A stretch of DNA of 5,956 nt from an uncultured Mollicutes bacterium (GCA_900549915.1 URQF01000086.1:1-5956), one strand, 5' to 3'; shown: positions 1 to 5,881, numbered from the stretch's first letter. Made by a program: numbers and translations. Notes: generated from the letters alone by a model not told the origin.

Positions 1-84
1 ATTGTGTGCGTCGACAAAAATAAGTTACAAAAGGCCTAGAAAGAAGAGCTCAGCACACCGTATCTAGGAATATCTATAGTATTA
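1..84. other. Unassigned edge sequence; possible tail of a convergent gene
   Basis: No gene can be supported here. All three plus-strand frames are open from the window edge for a short distance, with stops at 21-23, 37-39 and 65-67. The longest would give about 21 residues, rich in Lys and Arg, ending 17 nt before the terminator at 85-112. That terminator is symmetric enough to serve a convergent plus-strand gene, so a C-terminal tail from outside the window is possible but unproven. A short inverted repeat, CCTAGA (35-40) and TCTAGG (63-68), is also present and has no clear meaning. Confidence 0.2.
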
Positions 85-112
85 AAAAAGTGCCCGGTTG
101 GAGGCACTTTTT
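85..112 (-). terminator. Rho-independent terminator, probably bidirectional
   Basis: The arms AAAAAGTGCC (85-94) and GGCACTTTTT (103-112) form a perfect 10-bp stem around an 8-nt loop. On the minus strand the hairpin begins 13 nt after the stop codon of the small membrane protein and runs into six T residues (89-84). It therefore ends the two-gene operon to its right. The plus strand also has a run of Ts after the stem, so it could stop convergent transcription as well. Confidence 0.88.
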
Positions 113-125
113 CTTTGAGACAGAT

Positions 126-497
126 TTACTTTTCTTTGTCAGCTTCCCTAAGGATACGCTTACGCTCTTCCAGACGACGCTTCTTTGCTTCTTCGTTCTT
201 GGCTTTGGAAGTATAGGCATTGACAACAATGATAATACCGATCCTAGCCACGAACCTGACGATGGTTCCGAAGATACGGAAGTCGATGACTCCATTCCTG
301 TGCCATGCGCTTGCCCAGTTCTTCTGCCACTGGTAGAAGACATTATCGGAAGCATGTCCGACATTGAATGCTACCCTACCGAAGATAGCGAAGACGAGAC
401 CTGCAATCCAGATGGCACCGAAGATGGAGTACCAGACGATTTCGCCTTTGTACCTTTTCTTTCCTTCGGGAGTCTTTGTTTTTTCTTTTTCTTCCAT
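126..497 (-). CDS. Small two-helix membrane protein of unknown function
   Basis: I do not recognise this 123-residue protein. It has a charged Lys/Glu-rich N-terminus (1-20), a hydrophobic segment at about 21-44, a polar linker rich in Trp and Asn (45-71), a second hydrophobic segment at about 72-95, and a strongly charged C-terminal tail (96-123) likely to be helical. Basic residues at both ends suggest that both termini lie in the cytoplasm. The start is set by AAAGGAG nine bases before the ATG. That site overlaps the stop of the upstream gene, and the intergenic gap is 14 nt, so the two genes form an operon. Residues 41, 81 and 84 are AGG codons within or at the edge of the membrane helices. 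Read as Met, they make both helices continuous. Read as Arg, they would put three charges in the bilayer. Confidence 0.8.
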   Translation of the reverse strand: MEEKEKTKTPEGKKRYKGEIVWYSIFGAIWIAGLVFAIFGRVAFNVGHASDNVFYQWQKNWASAWHRNGVIDFRIFGTIVRFVARIGIIIVVNAYTSKAKNEEAKKRRLEERKRILREADKEK

Positions 498-511
498 GAC
501 GTAATTCTCCT

Positions 512-1405
512 TTAATCGGCTTTCTTCTCTTCTTTATTTGCGTCCATTTCCTGACCGGCTTTGACAAACCTGACGTTCAACTTATTTCTGGTTGCTTTCA
601 GGATATCATCGAAGTAGGAAGTAAACCTATCGAAGAAAGCATTGATATTCGTGGTCTGTTTCTTTCCGGTGAAGATATCAGCATCGGAGTAGACTTGGTT
701 CCGTGCATAGACGAAGTCAGCATCATGATCTCCATAGGTGTTGAGGACATTGACCCTGTCTTGGTTGAGTTCATGGAATTCGTTCTCAAGCCTACGGATA
801 GAGGGATCATTGTGGACATCGAATTCTGTATCCTGGTTCGGATTGATTCCGCCATGGCTCTTAGAGTAGCTCTCAGCATAAGTCTGGACATTCTTATTCA
901 GTTCCCTGAACTTATTGGCAATCAGAATGCAGGAAATCTTTCCGGAAAAGGCGTGATAGTAGCGGACATCGGTCCTGATCAGCTGTTCGAAGGAATCATC
1001 TAATTTGTTCTGCTGTTTCAGAGCAGCTAAGGCAGAAGAAAGGAATCCTTCCAGATAGCCACGGATATTGACGATGGAAGTGAATAATTCAAGAATCAGG
1101 GATTCTTCGACATGGACCTTGGAGTTGATATCAACAGTGACAATACGTCCGGGATCTCCATAGACATCCTCGATGAGGTACTGCCTGTCTTCTTTCAGCT
1201 TCTTTCCGACATCTCCGTTGCGGTCGCAATTGACGGCAAAAGGAGTGCCTTCCTGAGTCAAAGAAACCAGTGCTTTGCCTCGCTGTTTCCGTTCTTCTAA
1301 ATCAAAGCCGTCCTTGCTCTGGCTCGGTAAACAATACCAGAGAGTGGATTCAAGGATTCGGGCAATCGTAAGGATCGTCCTTACGTTACGTTCTTCGTTA
1401 TTCAT
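512..1405 (-). CDS. Conserved-looking soluble protein of unknown function
   Basis: I do not recognise this 297-residue protein. It has no signal peptide and no convincing membrane segment. It looks mostly helical and acidic-to-neutral, with a hydrophobic helix-like stretch near 101-128 and a Lys/Glu-rich C-terminus. The ATG is supported by TAGGAG nine bases upstream and a good promoter 39 bases upstream of the start codon. It is the first gene of an operon with the small membrane protein that follows after 14 nt, so the two products may act together (inference). Several AGG codons occur, for example in FFD-AGG-FT, KF-AGG-EL and ED-AGG-QYL, beside separate CGN codons for Arg, as in the neighbouring genes. 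Reading AGG as Met changes the predicted charge substantially, and that could defeat ordinary homology searches. Confidence 0.8.
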   Translation of the reverse strand: MNNEERNVRTILTIARILESTLWYCLPSQSKDGFDLEERKQRGKALVSLTQEGTPFAVNCDRNGDVGKKLKEDRQYLIEDVYGDPGRIVTVDINSKVHVEESLILELFTSIVNIRGYLEGFLSSALAALKQQNKLDDSFEQLIRTDVRYYHAFSGKISCILIANKFRELNKNVQTYAESYSKSHGGINPNQDTEFDVHNDPSIRRLENEFHELNQDRVNVLNTYGDHDADFVYARNQVYSDADIFTGKKQTTNINAFFDRFTSYFDDILKATRNKLNVRFVKAGQEMDANKEEKKAD

Positions 1406-1443
1406 GGTCTTAAGCTCCTATTGAATATAAACACACATTTTTC

Positions 1444-1472
1444 ATTATAGACAAAACAGCACCCTTTTCCAA
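1444..1472 (-). promoter_or_regulatory. Sigma-A-type promoter of the unknown two-gene operon
   Basis: On the minus strand a -35 box TTGGAA (1472-1467) is followed by a 17-nt spacer and a perfect -10 box TATAAT (1449-1444). The predicted transcription start is near 1437, giving a leader of about 30 nt that contains the AGGAG ribosome binding site of the 297-residue gene. Position and spacing are ideal for the vegetative sigma factor. Confidence 0.75.
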
Positions 1473-1487
1473 AGGAATTCAATGTTT

Positions 1488-2354
1488 TCAGTCCTTGATG
1501 GTGTCGTTTTCCATCAGTTCTGGGTTATCCAGGTATGTTTGCAGGTCACAGACATGCTTGATGACATGGTTTGCTTTGGCTTTAAAACTATCCGAAGCCT
1601 GACTCCTTGCAAAGGAATGAGGAAACTTTGAGAACCTAGTCAAATCATTTCCGCTGTCTCCGCAGACAAGGACTTCTTCCGGCTTGATGTTATGCCTCTC
1701 ACAGTATTTCAGCAAGGCGTCTCCTTTATTGGCCTTTGGAGCCGTAACCTCAAGAGCACTGCTAGAAGAAGCAAAGGAAAAGAAATCTCCGTATTCCTTC
1801 TTGCATTTTTCACAGTACCTTTCGGCTTTCTGTTTTGCTTTCTTTCCGACTCCGAAAATCATCATCCTTTTGAAGCAGTCCGAAGAAGACCTTTTCTTTT
1901 CAAACCTCTTATCATCTCCTAGCCTTAACTCACGGAAAGCAAGACGCAAGTAGTTATAGGTGTAATACAGGATGCTGGATATCGCATTCCTGTGGGGAGC
2001 TGTGAAATAGAGAAAATCGAACTGATCGAATAGAACCCAGCCTTGGATATTCTTGTCTGGCAGGTACTTTTCGTAGAACTCGATCCTCTTCTTTCTATCA
2101 AGCGGCCTCCTATCGTGGAATCCGTTCTCGTCTTTGATATATCCGCCATTGCATCCGATGAAGTCGGCATCCCGTTTCAGTCCTTTCCTGACAGAGGGAA
2201 GGATTTTGACGTTTCGGCCGGAAACCATGCAAAGCTTACCGCCCTGATCGATGAATTTTTGTAGGAAGATCCGGTTCTTCTTCGGCCTTGCGTAAAACCT
2301 GTTTTTCGGATAAAAAAGCGTTCCGTCTAAGTCTGTAGCTATGAGTTTGATCAT
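1488..2354 (-). CDS. Cof-type HAD-superfamily phosphatase
   Basis: This 288-residue protein is a haloacid dehalogenase-like hydrolase of the Cof/YidA type (class IIB cap), a cytoplasmic Mg-dependent phosphatase. The substrate is probably a sugar phosphate or flavin-type phosphate but cannot be assigned. Motif I is DLDGT at 8-12, with nucleophile Asp8 and acid/base Asp10. Motif II is the Ser of VSGR at 44-47, motif III is Lys210 in ANKGDAL, and motif IV is GDSGND at 232-237. The cap domain lies between about 80 and 195. Length is normal for the family. The start ATG gives the canonical MIKLIATDLDGT beginning, but the only ribosome-binding-like sequence, AAAGG, lies just 3 nt upstream. The AGG codons at 240 (after NDLT) and 250 (after SFA) occupy positions usually held by Met in this family (NDxxMF and FAM). 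A hairpin overlaps the gene start and is described separately. Confidence 0.92.
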   Translation of the reverse strand: MIKLIATDLDGTLFYPKNRFYARPKKNRIFLQKFIDQGGKLCMVSGRNVKILPSVRKGLKRDADFIGCNGGYIKDENGFHDRRPLDRKKRIEFYEKYLPDKNIQGWVLFDQFDFLYFTAPHRNAISSILYYTYNYLRLAFRELRLGDDKRFEKKRSSSDCFKRMMIFGVGKKAKQKAERYCEKCKKEYGDFFSFASSSSALEVTAPKANKGDALLKYCERHNIKPEEVLVCGDSGNDLTRFSKFPHSFARSQASDSFKAKANHVIKHVCDLQTYLDNPELMENDTIKD

Positions 2355-2389
2355 ATACCTTTATTATACAGACTTTCGAGACGGAACGC
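2312..2389 (-). terminator. Terminator-like hairpin after hpf that spans the start of the HAD gene
   Basis: On the minus-strand RNA, GCGTTCCGTCT plus AGTCTGTA (2389-2367) pairs with TACAGACT plus AGACGGAACGC (2337-2318). That gives 19 base pairs with a small asymmetric internal loop, followed at once by six U residues (2317-2312). This is a convincing intrinsic terminator, starting 27 nt after the hpf stop codon. Unusually, the 29-nt loop holds the HAD ribosome binding site and ATG, and the 3' arm encodes the catalytic TDLDGT motif. Transcripts entering from hpf should stop about 40 nt inside the HAD gene, or at least hide its start. Confidence 0.65.
2363..2368 (-). promoter_or_regulatory. 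Candidate -10 box for the HAD gene, inside the hairpin
   Basis: A perfect TATAAT on the minus strand (2368-2363) lies 8 nt before the HAD start codon (2354). It would place the transcription start at about 2357-2356, making the mRNA leaderless or nearly so. No good -35 element is seen 16-18 nt upstream, and there is no TGn extension. Such a transcript would lack the 5' arm of the overlapping hairpin and so could not form it. Confidence 0.4.
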
Positions 2390-2416
2390 GGATGAAAATC
2401 GATGGATTATTCGACT

Positions 2417-2965
2417 TTATTTGTCGATTTCGATGACACCATAGCTATGGTCGTCACGTTCATAAAGAACATTCACGAGACCAGTAGAGGAATCCAGGTA
2501 GATAAAGAAGGAGTGACCAAGAGCATCCCTTCGTGCAAGAGCCTCATCCCTGTCCCTTGGAGCCAAGGATAATGACTTCCGCTTTACGACTTCGAAATCT
2601 GCTTTTTCTAAGGAAGAGTCCTGAATGGCTTCCCTTTCGAAATAATCATTGAACGGCTTATTCTTCTTATTGTTCTTCGATAACTGTGTCTTCCTCTTTC
2701 GCCTCTGCCCTTCTAACTTTTCAACGACTCTGTCGATGGCATTGTAGTAATCGGCATCGATTGCCTTTGCACGGAGATAAATGGTTCCTGCCTGCCTTGA
2801 GACTTCTGCGGATAACTGACGTTCGGAGAGAACCTTAATGGTAACAACGGTACGGATGGAGTCCCTGTTCCGAAAATAACGGCTGAACTTCGCTAGCTTT
2901 TCTTCTGTGCTGCTCTTCCTTGCCGGAGTAACGGAGACGTCTTTGGATATGTATTTGATTTCCAT
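2417..2965 (-). CDS. hpf: Ribosome hibernation promoting factor, long form
   Basis: The 182-residue product matches the long HPF/RaiA family of Gram-positive bacteria. This protein binds the 30S decoding channel and pairs 70S ribosomes into inactive 100S dimers in starvation or stationary phase. The N-terminal S30AE domain covers about 1-98, with the typical YLRA segment (63-66) and the AID..VEKLEGQ helix (76-87). A linker (99-121) leads to the C-terminal dimerisation domain (about 124-180), with the ALGHSFF and YGVIEI signatures. The start at 2965 is chosen because AAAGGGG lies 9 nt upstream and the family begins near this point. Upstream in-frame sequence overlaps the promoter. AGG codons at 88, 91, 137, 139 and 146 fall at family Met or hydrophobic positions, while neighbouring Arg65 is CGT and Arg89 and Arg145 are CGA. 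It forms its own transcription unit. Confidence 0.95.
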   Translation of the reverse strand: MEIKYISKDVSVTPARKSSTEEKLAKFSRYFRNRDSIRTVVTIKVLSERQLSAEVSRQAGTIYLRAKAIDADYYNAIDRVVEKLEGQRRKRKTQLSKNNKKNKPFNDYFEREAIQDSSLEKADFEVVKRKSLSLAPRDRDEALARRDALGHSFFIYLDSSTGLVNVLYERDDHSYGVIEIDK

Positions 2966-2990
2966 AGGCTGTAACCCCTTTCTTGCTATT

Positions 2991-3019
2991 ATTATAGCGT
3001 AGATAGCCTCTTTTTTAAA
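2991..3019 (-). promoter_or_regulatory. hpf: Promoter of hpf
   Basis: A perfect -10 TATAAT (2996-2991) is preceded at 17 nt by a weak AT-rich -35 hexamer, TTTAAA (3019-3014). Predicted transcription begins near 2984, leaving a short leader of about 19 nt with the AAAGGGG ribosome binding site. The promoter lies just after the terminator of the decarboxylase gene, so hpf is expressed independently. The weak -35 leaves room for an activator or a different sigma factor, but no specific operator is seen. Confidence 0.6.
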
Positions 3020-3031
3020 GGGGAACAAAGA

Positions 3032-3063
3032 AAAAAGGAAGTCGGAATTCCAACTTCCTTTTT
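3032..3063 (-). terminator. Rho-independent terminator of the metK-decarboxylase unit
   Basis: The arms AAAAAGGAAGT (3032-3042) and ACTTCCTTTTT (3053-3063) form a perfect 11-bp stem. The 10-nt loop contains the palindrome GGAATTCC. On the minus strand the hairpin starts 4 nt after the decarboxylase stop codon and ends in a T tract (3036-3031). Confidence 0.9.
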
Positions 3064-3067
3064 CAGA

Positions 3068-4540
3068 TTATCGAACAACGACTTTGATGCAGCCTTCCTT
3101 TGTGTCTTTCAGAATCTGGCCTTTTTCTCGCCTATAGAAGTTAATCCTAGTGATGGTATCCTTGGAGATTTCTTCTCCAGGAAGGATAATCGGAATTCCC
3201 GGAGGATAAGCCCTGATTGTCTCTTCTGAGATTTCTCCAACGGCATCTTTCAAAGGGAGAATCTTATAAGGATCATCATAGGCGGTCCGAGGTATCCTTC
3301 TCCTGATTGGATAGGTATAGCGGTAACGAAGGACCGAAAGCTTCTTGCCTTCTTTATAATGTTCCTTGCTTAGTCTTTCAAAAGCCTGAATGAGTCTATC
3401 GATGTGTTCTTTCGTGGTTCCAGGTCCGACAATGGCAAGAACGACAGAGACCTCTCCAAGTTCTAGCTGGATATTGGATTCCTTGCGGATTTCCTTGTAG
3501 ACATCATAGCCAAACCTGCCAAGACCGCGGACATCAATGACAAGCTTTGTTAGATCAATATCAAAGACCCCGGTTGTATTCCATTTCTTGATATAGTCTT
3601 TTTCATAGACGTGAATGCCTGGAATCTTGTTCAGATGTTCTCTTGCATATTTGGAAAGCTCCAAGCAACGATCAAGAATTTCCTTGCCGTGAAGAGCCCT
3701 TTCCTTTCTAGCAGCATCAAGGCTAGCCATTAAAGGATGATAAGGGGAAGTCGAGGAGAACCTTGCAAAAGCCCGCTTGACCTCAAACCTATCGATTCGT
3801 TTTCCTTTGACAAGAAGGAGAGAGGTCTGAGTCAGAGAACCCGAATTCTTATGCCTGCTCCTAGCGGTGATATCGGCACCGGCTTGCCTTGCAGAGACAG
3901 GAAGCTTAGAAGAAAAATAGAAGTTGGAACCATGGGCCTCATCACACCTGACAATCCTGTTCCGGTTATGGGCTTCTTCGACAATCTTTTTCAAATCCGA
4001 AGTGACGCCGAAATAGGTAGGATTGATAATAAAGACTGCTTTCGCATCCTTGTTCTCATCCCTTGCCTTAATCAAATCATCCCTTCTCCTCTGACAGGCA
4101 ACCCCCAGTTCCTCATCGATAAATGGATTGACGAAAATCGGAGTTGCACCAGAAAGAATAAGGCCGTTTACAACAGATTTATGGATGTTTCTTGGCCTGA
4201 TGACCTTATCTTTGGCATGAAGCGTACTCCTGAACCTTGTTAAGATGGCACCAGTTGTTCCATTCACAGAGAAAAGACAATGATCGGCATGGCAGGCTTT
4301 CGCTGCTAAATCCTCTGCTTCTTTAATGACTCCTTTGGCATGGTAGAGGTTATCAAGTCCGATGGGAGCATTCGCATCATACTTACTAAAACAGGGAGAT
4401 AGTTTTCTCGATAAGTCGGTCTCAAAATTACCGAGCTTATGTCCAGGCACATCAAAAGGAACCGGATCTGACTCAAGGTATGCTTTATAGGCATCGAGGA
4501 ACGGAGTTTTCTCCTGTTCCCTGGATTTCTTGGTTTCCAT
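3068..4540 (-). CDS. PLP-dependent Orn/Lys/Arg decarboxylase
   Basis: This 490-residue cytoplasmic enzyme belongs to the fold-type I Orn/Lys/Arg decarboxylase family (SpeA/CadA-like, short Gram-positive form). It would release CO2 from arginine, lysine or ornithine to give agmatine, cadaverine or putrescine. The substrate cannot be fixed from sequence alone. Landmarks in order are PGHK (32-35), LDNLYHAKGVIKEA (62-75), VNGTTGA (92-98), PRNIHKS (116-122), INPTYFGV (172-179), DEAHG (200-204, cofactor stacking and Asp), HK with the PLP Lys at 231, GSLTQTS (234-240), and C-terminal YPPGIP (445-450). The ATG follows metK by 10 nt with no recognisable ribosome binding site, which suggests translational coupling. 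Many AGG codons fall at family Met or hydrophobic sites: 104 (before ST), 115 (before PRN), 218, 227, 229 and 443. Conserved Arg117 is AGA. Confidence 0.93.
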   Translation of the reverse strand: METKKSREQEKTPFLDAYKAYLESDPVPFDVPGHKLGNFETDLSRKLSPCFSKYDANAPIGLDNLYHAKGVIKEAEDLAAKACHADHCLFSVNGTTGAILTRFRSTLHAKDKVIRPRNIHKSVVNGLILSGATPIFVNPFIDEELGVACQRRRDDLIKARDENKDAKAVFIINPTYFGVTSDLKKIVEEAHNRNRIVRCDEAHGSNFYFSSKLPVSARQAGADITARSRHKNSGSLTQTSLLLVKGKRIDRFEVKRAFARFSSTSPYHPLMASLDAARKERALHGKEILDRCLELSKYAREHLNKIPGIHVYEKDYIKKWNTTGVFDIDLTKLVIDVRGLGRFGYDVYKEIRKESNIQLELGEVSVVLAIVGPGTTKEHIDRLIQAFERLSKEHYKEGKKLSVLRYRYTYPIRRRIPRTAYDDPYKILPLKDAVGEISEETIRAYPPGIPIILPGEEISKDTITRINFYRREKGQILKDTKEGCIKVVVR

Positions 4541-4550
4541 TTCGGAAGGA

Positions 4551-5729
4551 TTAGAAACAGAATCTCTTCAGGATTTCGACTTTGTCGAGCTTCTCCCAAG
4601 GGAGATTGAGATCCGGACGTCCGAAGTGTCCGTATGCACTTAAATTCTGATAACGGAAGGAAGGCTTTGTCAAAGAGAAGAACTTGATGATTCCTCCTGG
4701 AGTAAAGTCAAAGATTTCTTCGTTGCATAAGGCTGCTAAGATTTTCTCTTTATCGACATGTTCGGTTCCAAAGGTCTCAACCGAAATAGAGACCGGCTTT
4801 GAGACACCGATAGCATAACTTAATTCAATAAGACACTTATCACAGAGCTTTGCAGCGACAATGTTCTTAGCTGCATAACGGGCAGCATAAGCGGCAGTAC
4901 GATCGACTTTGGTCGGATCCTTGCCAGAGAAACTTCCTCCGCCATGCGGAGCAGAGCCTCCATAAGTATCGACAATGATTTTGCGTCCGGTAAGACCAGT
5001 ATCGCCTTTCGGACCACCGATTTCAAAACGTCCAGTCGGATTGATATAGAATTCCTCTAAGCCATCTCGGTTGATATGGAAAGAATCAATAACCGGTAAG
5101 ATAACTTTTTCCTTGATGGTCTTGCGGAGGTATTCCCTGTCAGTTTCTGGTTTATGCTGGCAAGAGAAGACAACAGCATTGACTTTCGGATCTTTGTCAC
5201 TGTAATCGATAGTGACTTGGCTCTTCCTGTCTGGACGTGCAAAGTCGAGGACACCTTGTTTCCGCAGATTTGTTGCATAACGGACAAGCTTATGAGCCAT
5301 GACTAAAGGAAGAGGCCTAAGATTTTCGGTCTCGTTGGTAGCATATCCGAACCTGATACCCTGGTCACCGGCTCCGATTTCATGAAGATCAAGAGAGGAG
5401 TCGACACCCTGTGCAATATCCGGAGACTGCTGGTCGATATAGACTTCTACCTTCCTAGTATCGGCACCGATTCCGCTTTCTGGTGTGGTGTAGCCGATTT
5501 CACGGACGACATCACGGGCGATTTTTTCATAGTCAACGCTGACATCCGAAGAGACTTCTCCGGAGATGATGATTCTTTCTCTGGTAGCCCTGACTTCAAC
5601 GGCTGTACGGGAAGAGGGGGACTTAGCGAGTCTGGCGTCTAAAATAGCATCGGCAATCCGGTCGCAGAGCTTATCCGGATGCCCCTCCGAAACAGATTCA
5701 GAGGTGAATAGGTTTTTCCTTTTTTCCAC
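4551..5729 (-). CDS. metK: S-adenosylmethionine synthetase
   Basis: The 392-residue product is methionine adenosyltransferase, which joins ATP and methionine to make S-adenosylmethionine in the cytoplasm. Length is normal for the bacterial family. Motifs seen (GTG as residue 1) are SEGHPDK at 14-20, the GAGDQG hexapeptide at 119-124, NPTGRF near 230-235, LTGRKIIVDTYGG at about 246-258, the glycine-rich GGGSFSGKD loop at 263-271, and GHFGR near the C-terminus. I chose the GTG at 5729 because AAAGGAG lies 7 nt upstream and the protein then begins as the family does. A longer TTG start at 5783 would run through the leader hairpin. Seven AGG codons occur (residues 4, 47, 92, 126, 138, 168 and 198). 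Residues 126 (GI-AGG-FGYA) and 138 (NL-AGG-PLP) are Met in relatives such as the Bacillus enzyme, whereas the conserved Arg residues are CGN. Confidence 0.97.
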   Translation of the reverse strand: MEKRKNLFTSESVSEGHPDKLCDRIADAILDARLAKSPSSRTAVEVRATRERIIISGEVSSDVSVDYEKIARDVVREIGYTTPESGIGADTRKVEVYIDQQSPDIAQGVDSSLDLHEIGAGDQGIRFGYATNETENLRPLPLVMAHKLVRYATNLRKQGVLDFARPDRKSQVTIDYSDKDPKVNAVVFSCQHKPETDREYLRKTIKEKVILPVIDSFHINRDGLEEFYINPTGRFEIGGPKGDTGLTGRKIIVDTYGGSAPHGGGSFSGKDPTKVDRTAAYAARYAAKNIVAAKLCDKCLIELSYAIGVSKPVSISVETFGTEHVDKEKILAALCNEEIFDFTPGGIIKFFSLTKPSFRYQNLSAYGHFGRPDLNLPWEKLDKVEILKRFCF

Positions 5730-5736
5730 TTTATTT

Positions 5737-5743
5737 CTCCTTT
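5737..5743 (-). promoter_or_regulatory. metK: Ribosome binding site deciding the metK GTG start
   Basis: AAAGGAG on the minus strand lies 7 nt before GTG (5729-5727). No ATG occurs in frame nearby, and the first family-conserved residues (LFTSESVSEGHPD) follow directly, so this site fixes the non-ATG start. Confidence 0.85.
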
Positions 5744-5746
5744 GGA

Positions 5747-5789
5747 TTTCACCTTGAAAGGAATTTGAGGGGCTTTCTTTCAAGTGAAA
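5747..5789 (-). promoter_or_regulatory. metK: Hairpin in the 5' leader of metK
   Basis: In minus-strand RNA, TTTCAC plus TTGAAAG (5789-5777) pairs with CTTTCAA plus GTGAAA (5760-5747). That makes 13 base pairs with one bulged G and a 16-nt loop. The stem starts at or within a few bases of the predicted transcription start and ends 3 nt before the ribosome binding site. No T tract follows, so it is not a terminator. Each arm is also itself near-palindromic (CTTTCACTTGAAAG), so it could instead be a protein operator. It does not resemble any SAM riboswitch class that I know. Confidence 0.5.
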
Positions 5790-5791
5790 GA

Positions 5792-5800
5792 ATTATAGCA
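5792..5800 (-). promoter_or_regulatory. metK: Extended -10 promoter of metK
   Basis: TGCTATAAT (5800-5792) combines a perfect TATAAT with the TGn extension. No good -35 box is seen about 17 nt upstream (TTCTTA at 5820-5815), which is common for extended -10 promoters. The predicted start is near 5785, giving a leader of about 55 nt before the metK GTG. Confidence 0.7.
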
Positions 5801-5846
5801 CTAATTAATCTCTTTAAGAATAGTTAAGCGCTGTCTCATGAAAAAG

Positions 5847-5877
5847 AAAAAGGCGGCGTTAATCCGTCGCCTTTTTT
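5847..5877 (+). terminator. Rho-independent terminator upstream of metK, intron-associated
   Basis: AAAAAGGCGGCG (5847-5858) pairs with CGTCGCCTTTTT (5865-5876) with one G-U pair and a 6-nt loop, and six Ts follow the GC part (5872-5877). It works best in the plus direction but has an A tract that would also give Us on the minus strand. It insulates metK from whatever lies to the right. The putative group IIC intron begins 5 nt after the T tract. Confidence 0.85.
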
Positions 5878-5881
5878 CCTT

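Noticed and set aside
1..40. GTGTGCG at the left edge as another group II intron 5' end
   Set aside because: The following bases show none of the domain I landmarks seen at the right edge, and no terminator precedes it within the window.
90..515. Plus-strand open frame of 141 codons opposite the small membrane protein
   Set aside because: It starts within the terminator and spans the ribosome binding site of the minus-strand gene. Its Asp/Glu-rich and Phe-rich composition is that of an antisense shadow.
1463..1475. Short hairpin CCTTT/AAAGG after the HAD gene as a terminator
   Set aside because: Only five pairs, a three-base loop and no T tract. It overlaps the -35 box of the next operon, so read-through from the HAD gene remains possible.
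2966..3028. Longer HPF reading frame starting at 3028
   Set aside because: It would run across the -10 and -35 boxes, has no family support, and a good ribosome binding site precedes the ATG at 2965.
3737..4243. Plus-strand open frame of 168 codons opposite the decarboxylase
   Set aside because: It is the antisense shadow of a clearly conserved enzyme, with no promoter, ribosome binding site or recognisable domain.
5730..5783. N-terminal extension of MetK to a TTG codon at 5783
   Set aside because: The extension lies within the leader hairpin, begins almost at the predicted transcription start, adds residues absent from the family and ignores the well-placed AAAGGAG before GTG at 5729.
5730..5846. 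SAM-I or SMK riboswitch before metK
   Set aside because: The leader is too short for SAM-I, and I cannot find the conserved cores of either class. Only a single long hairpin is present.
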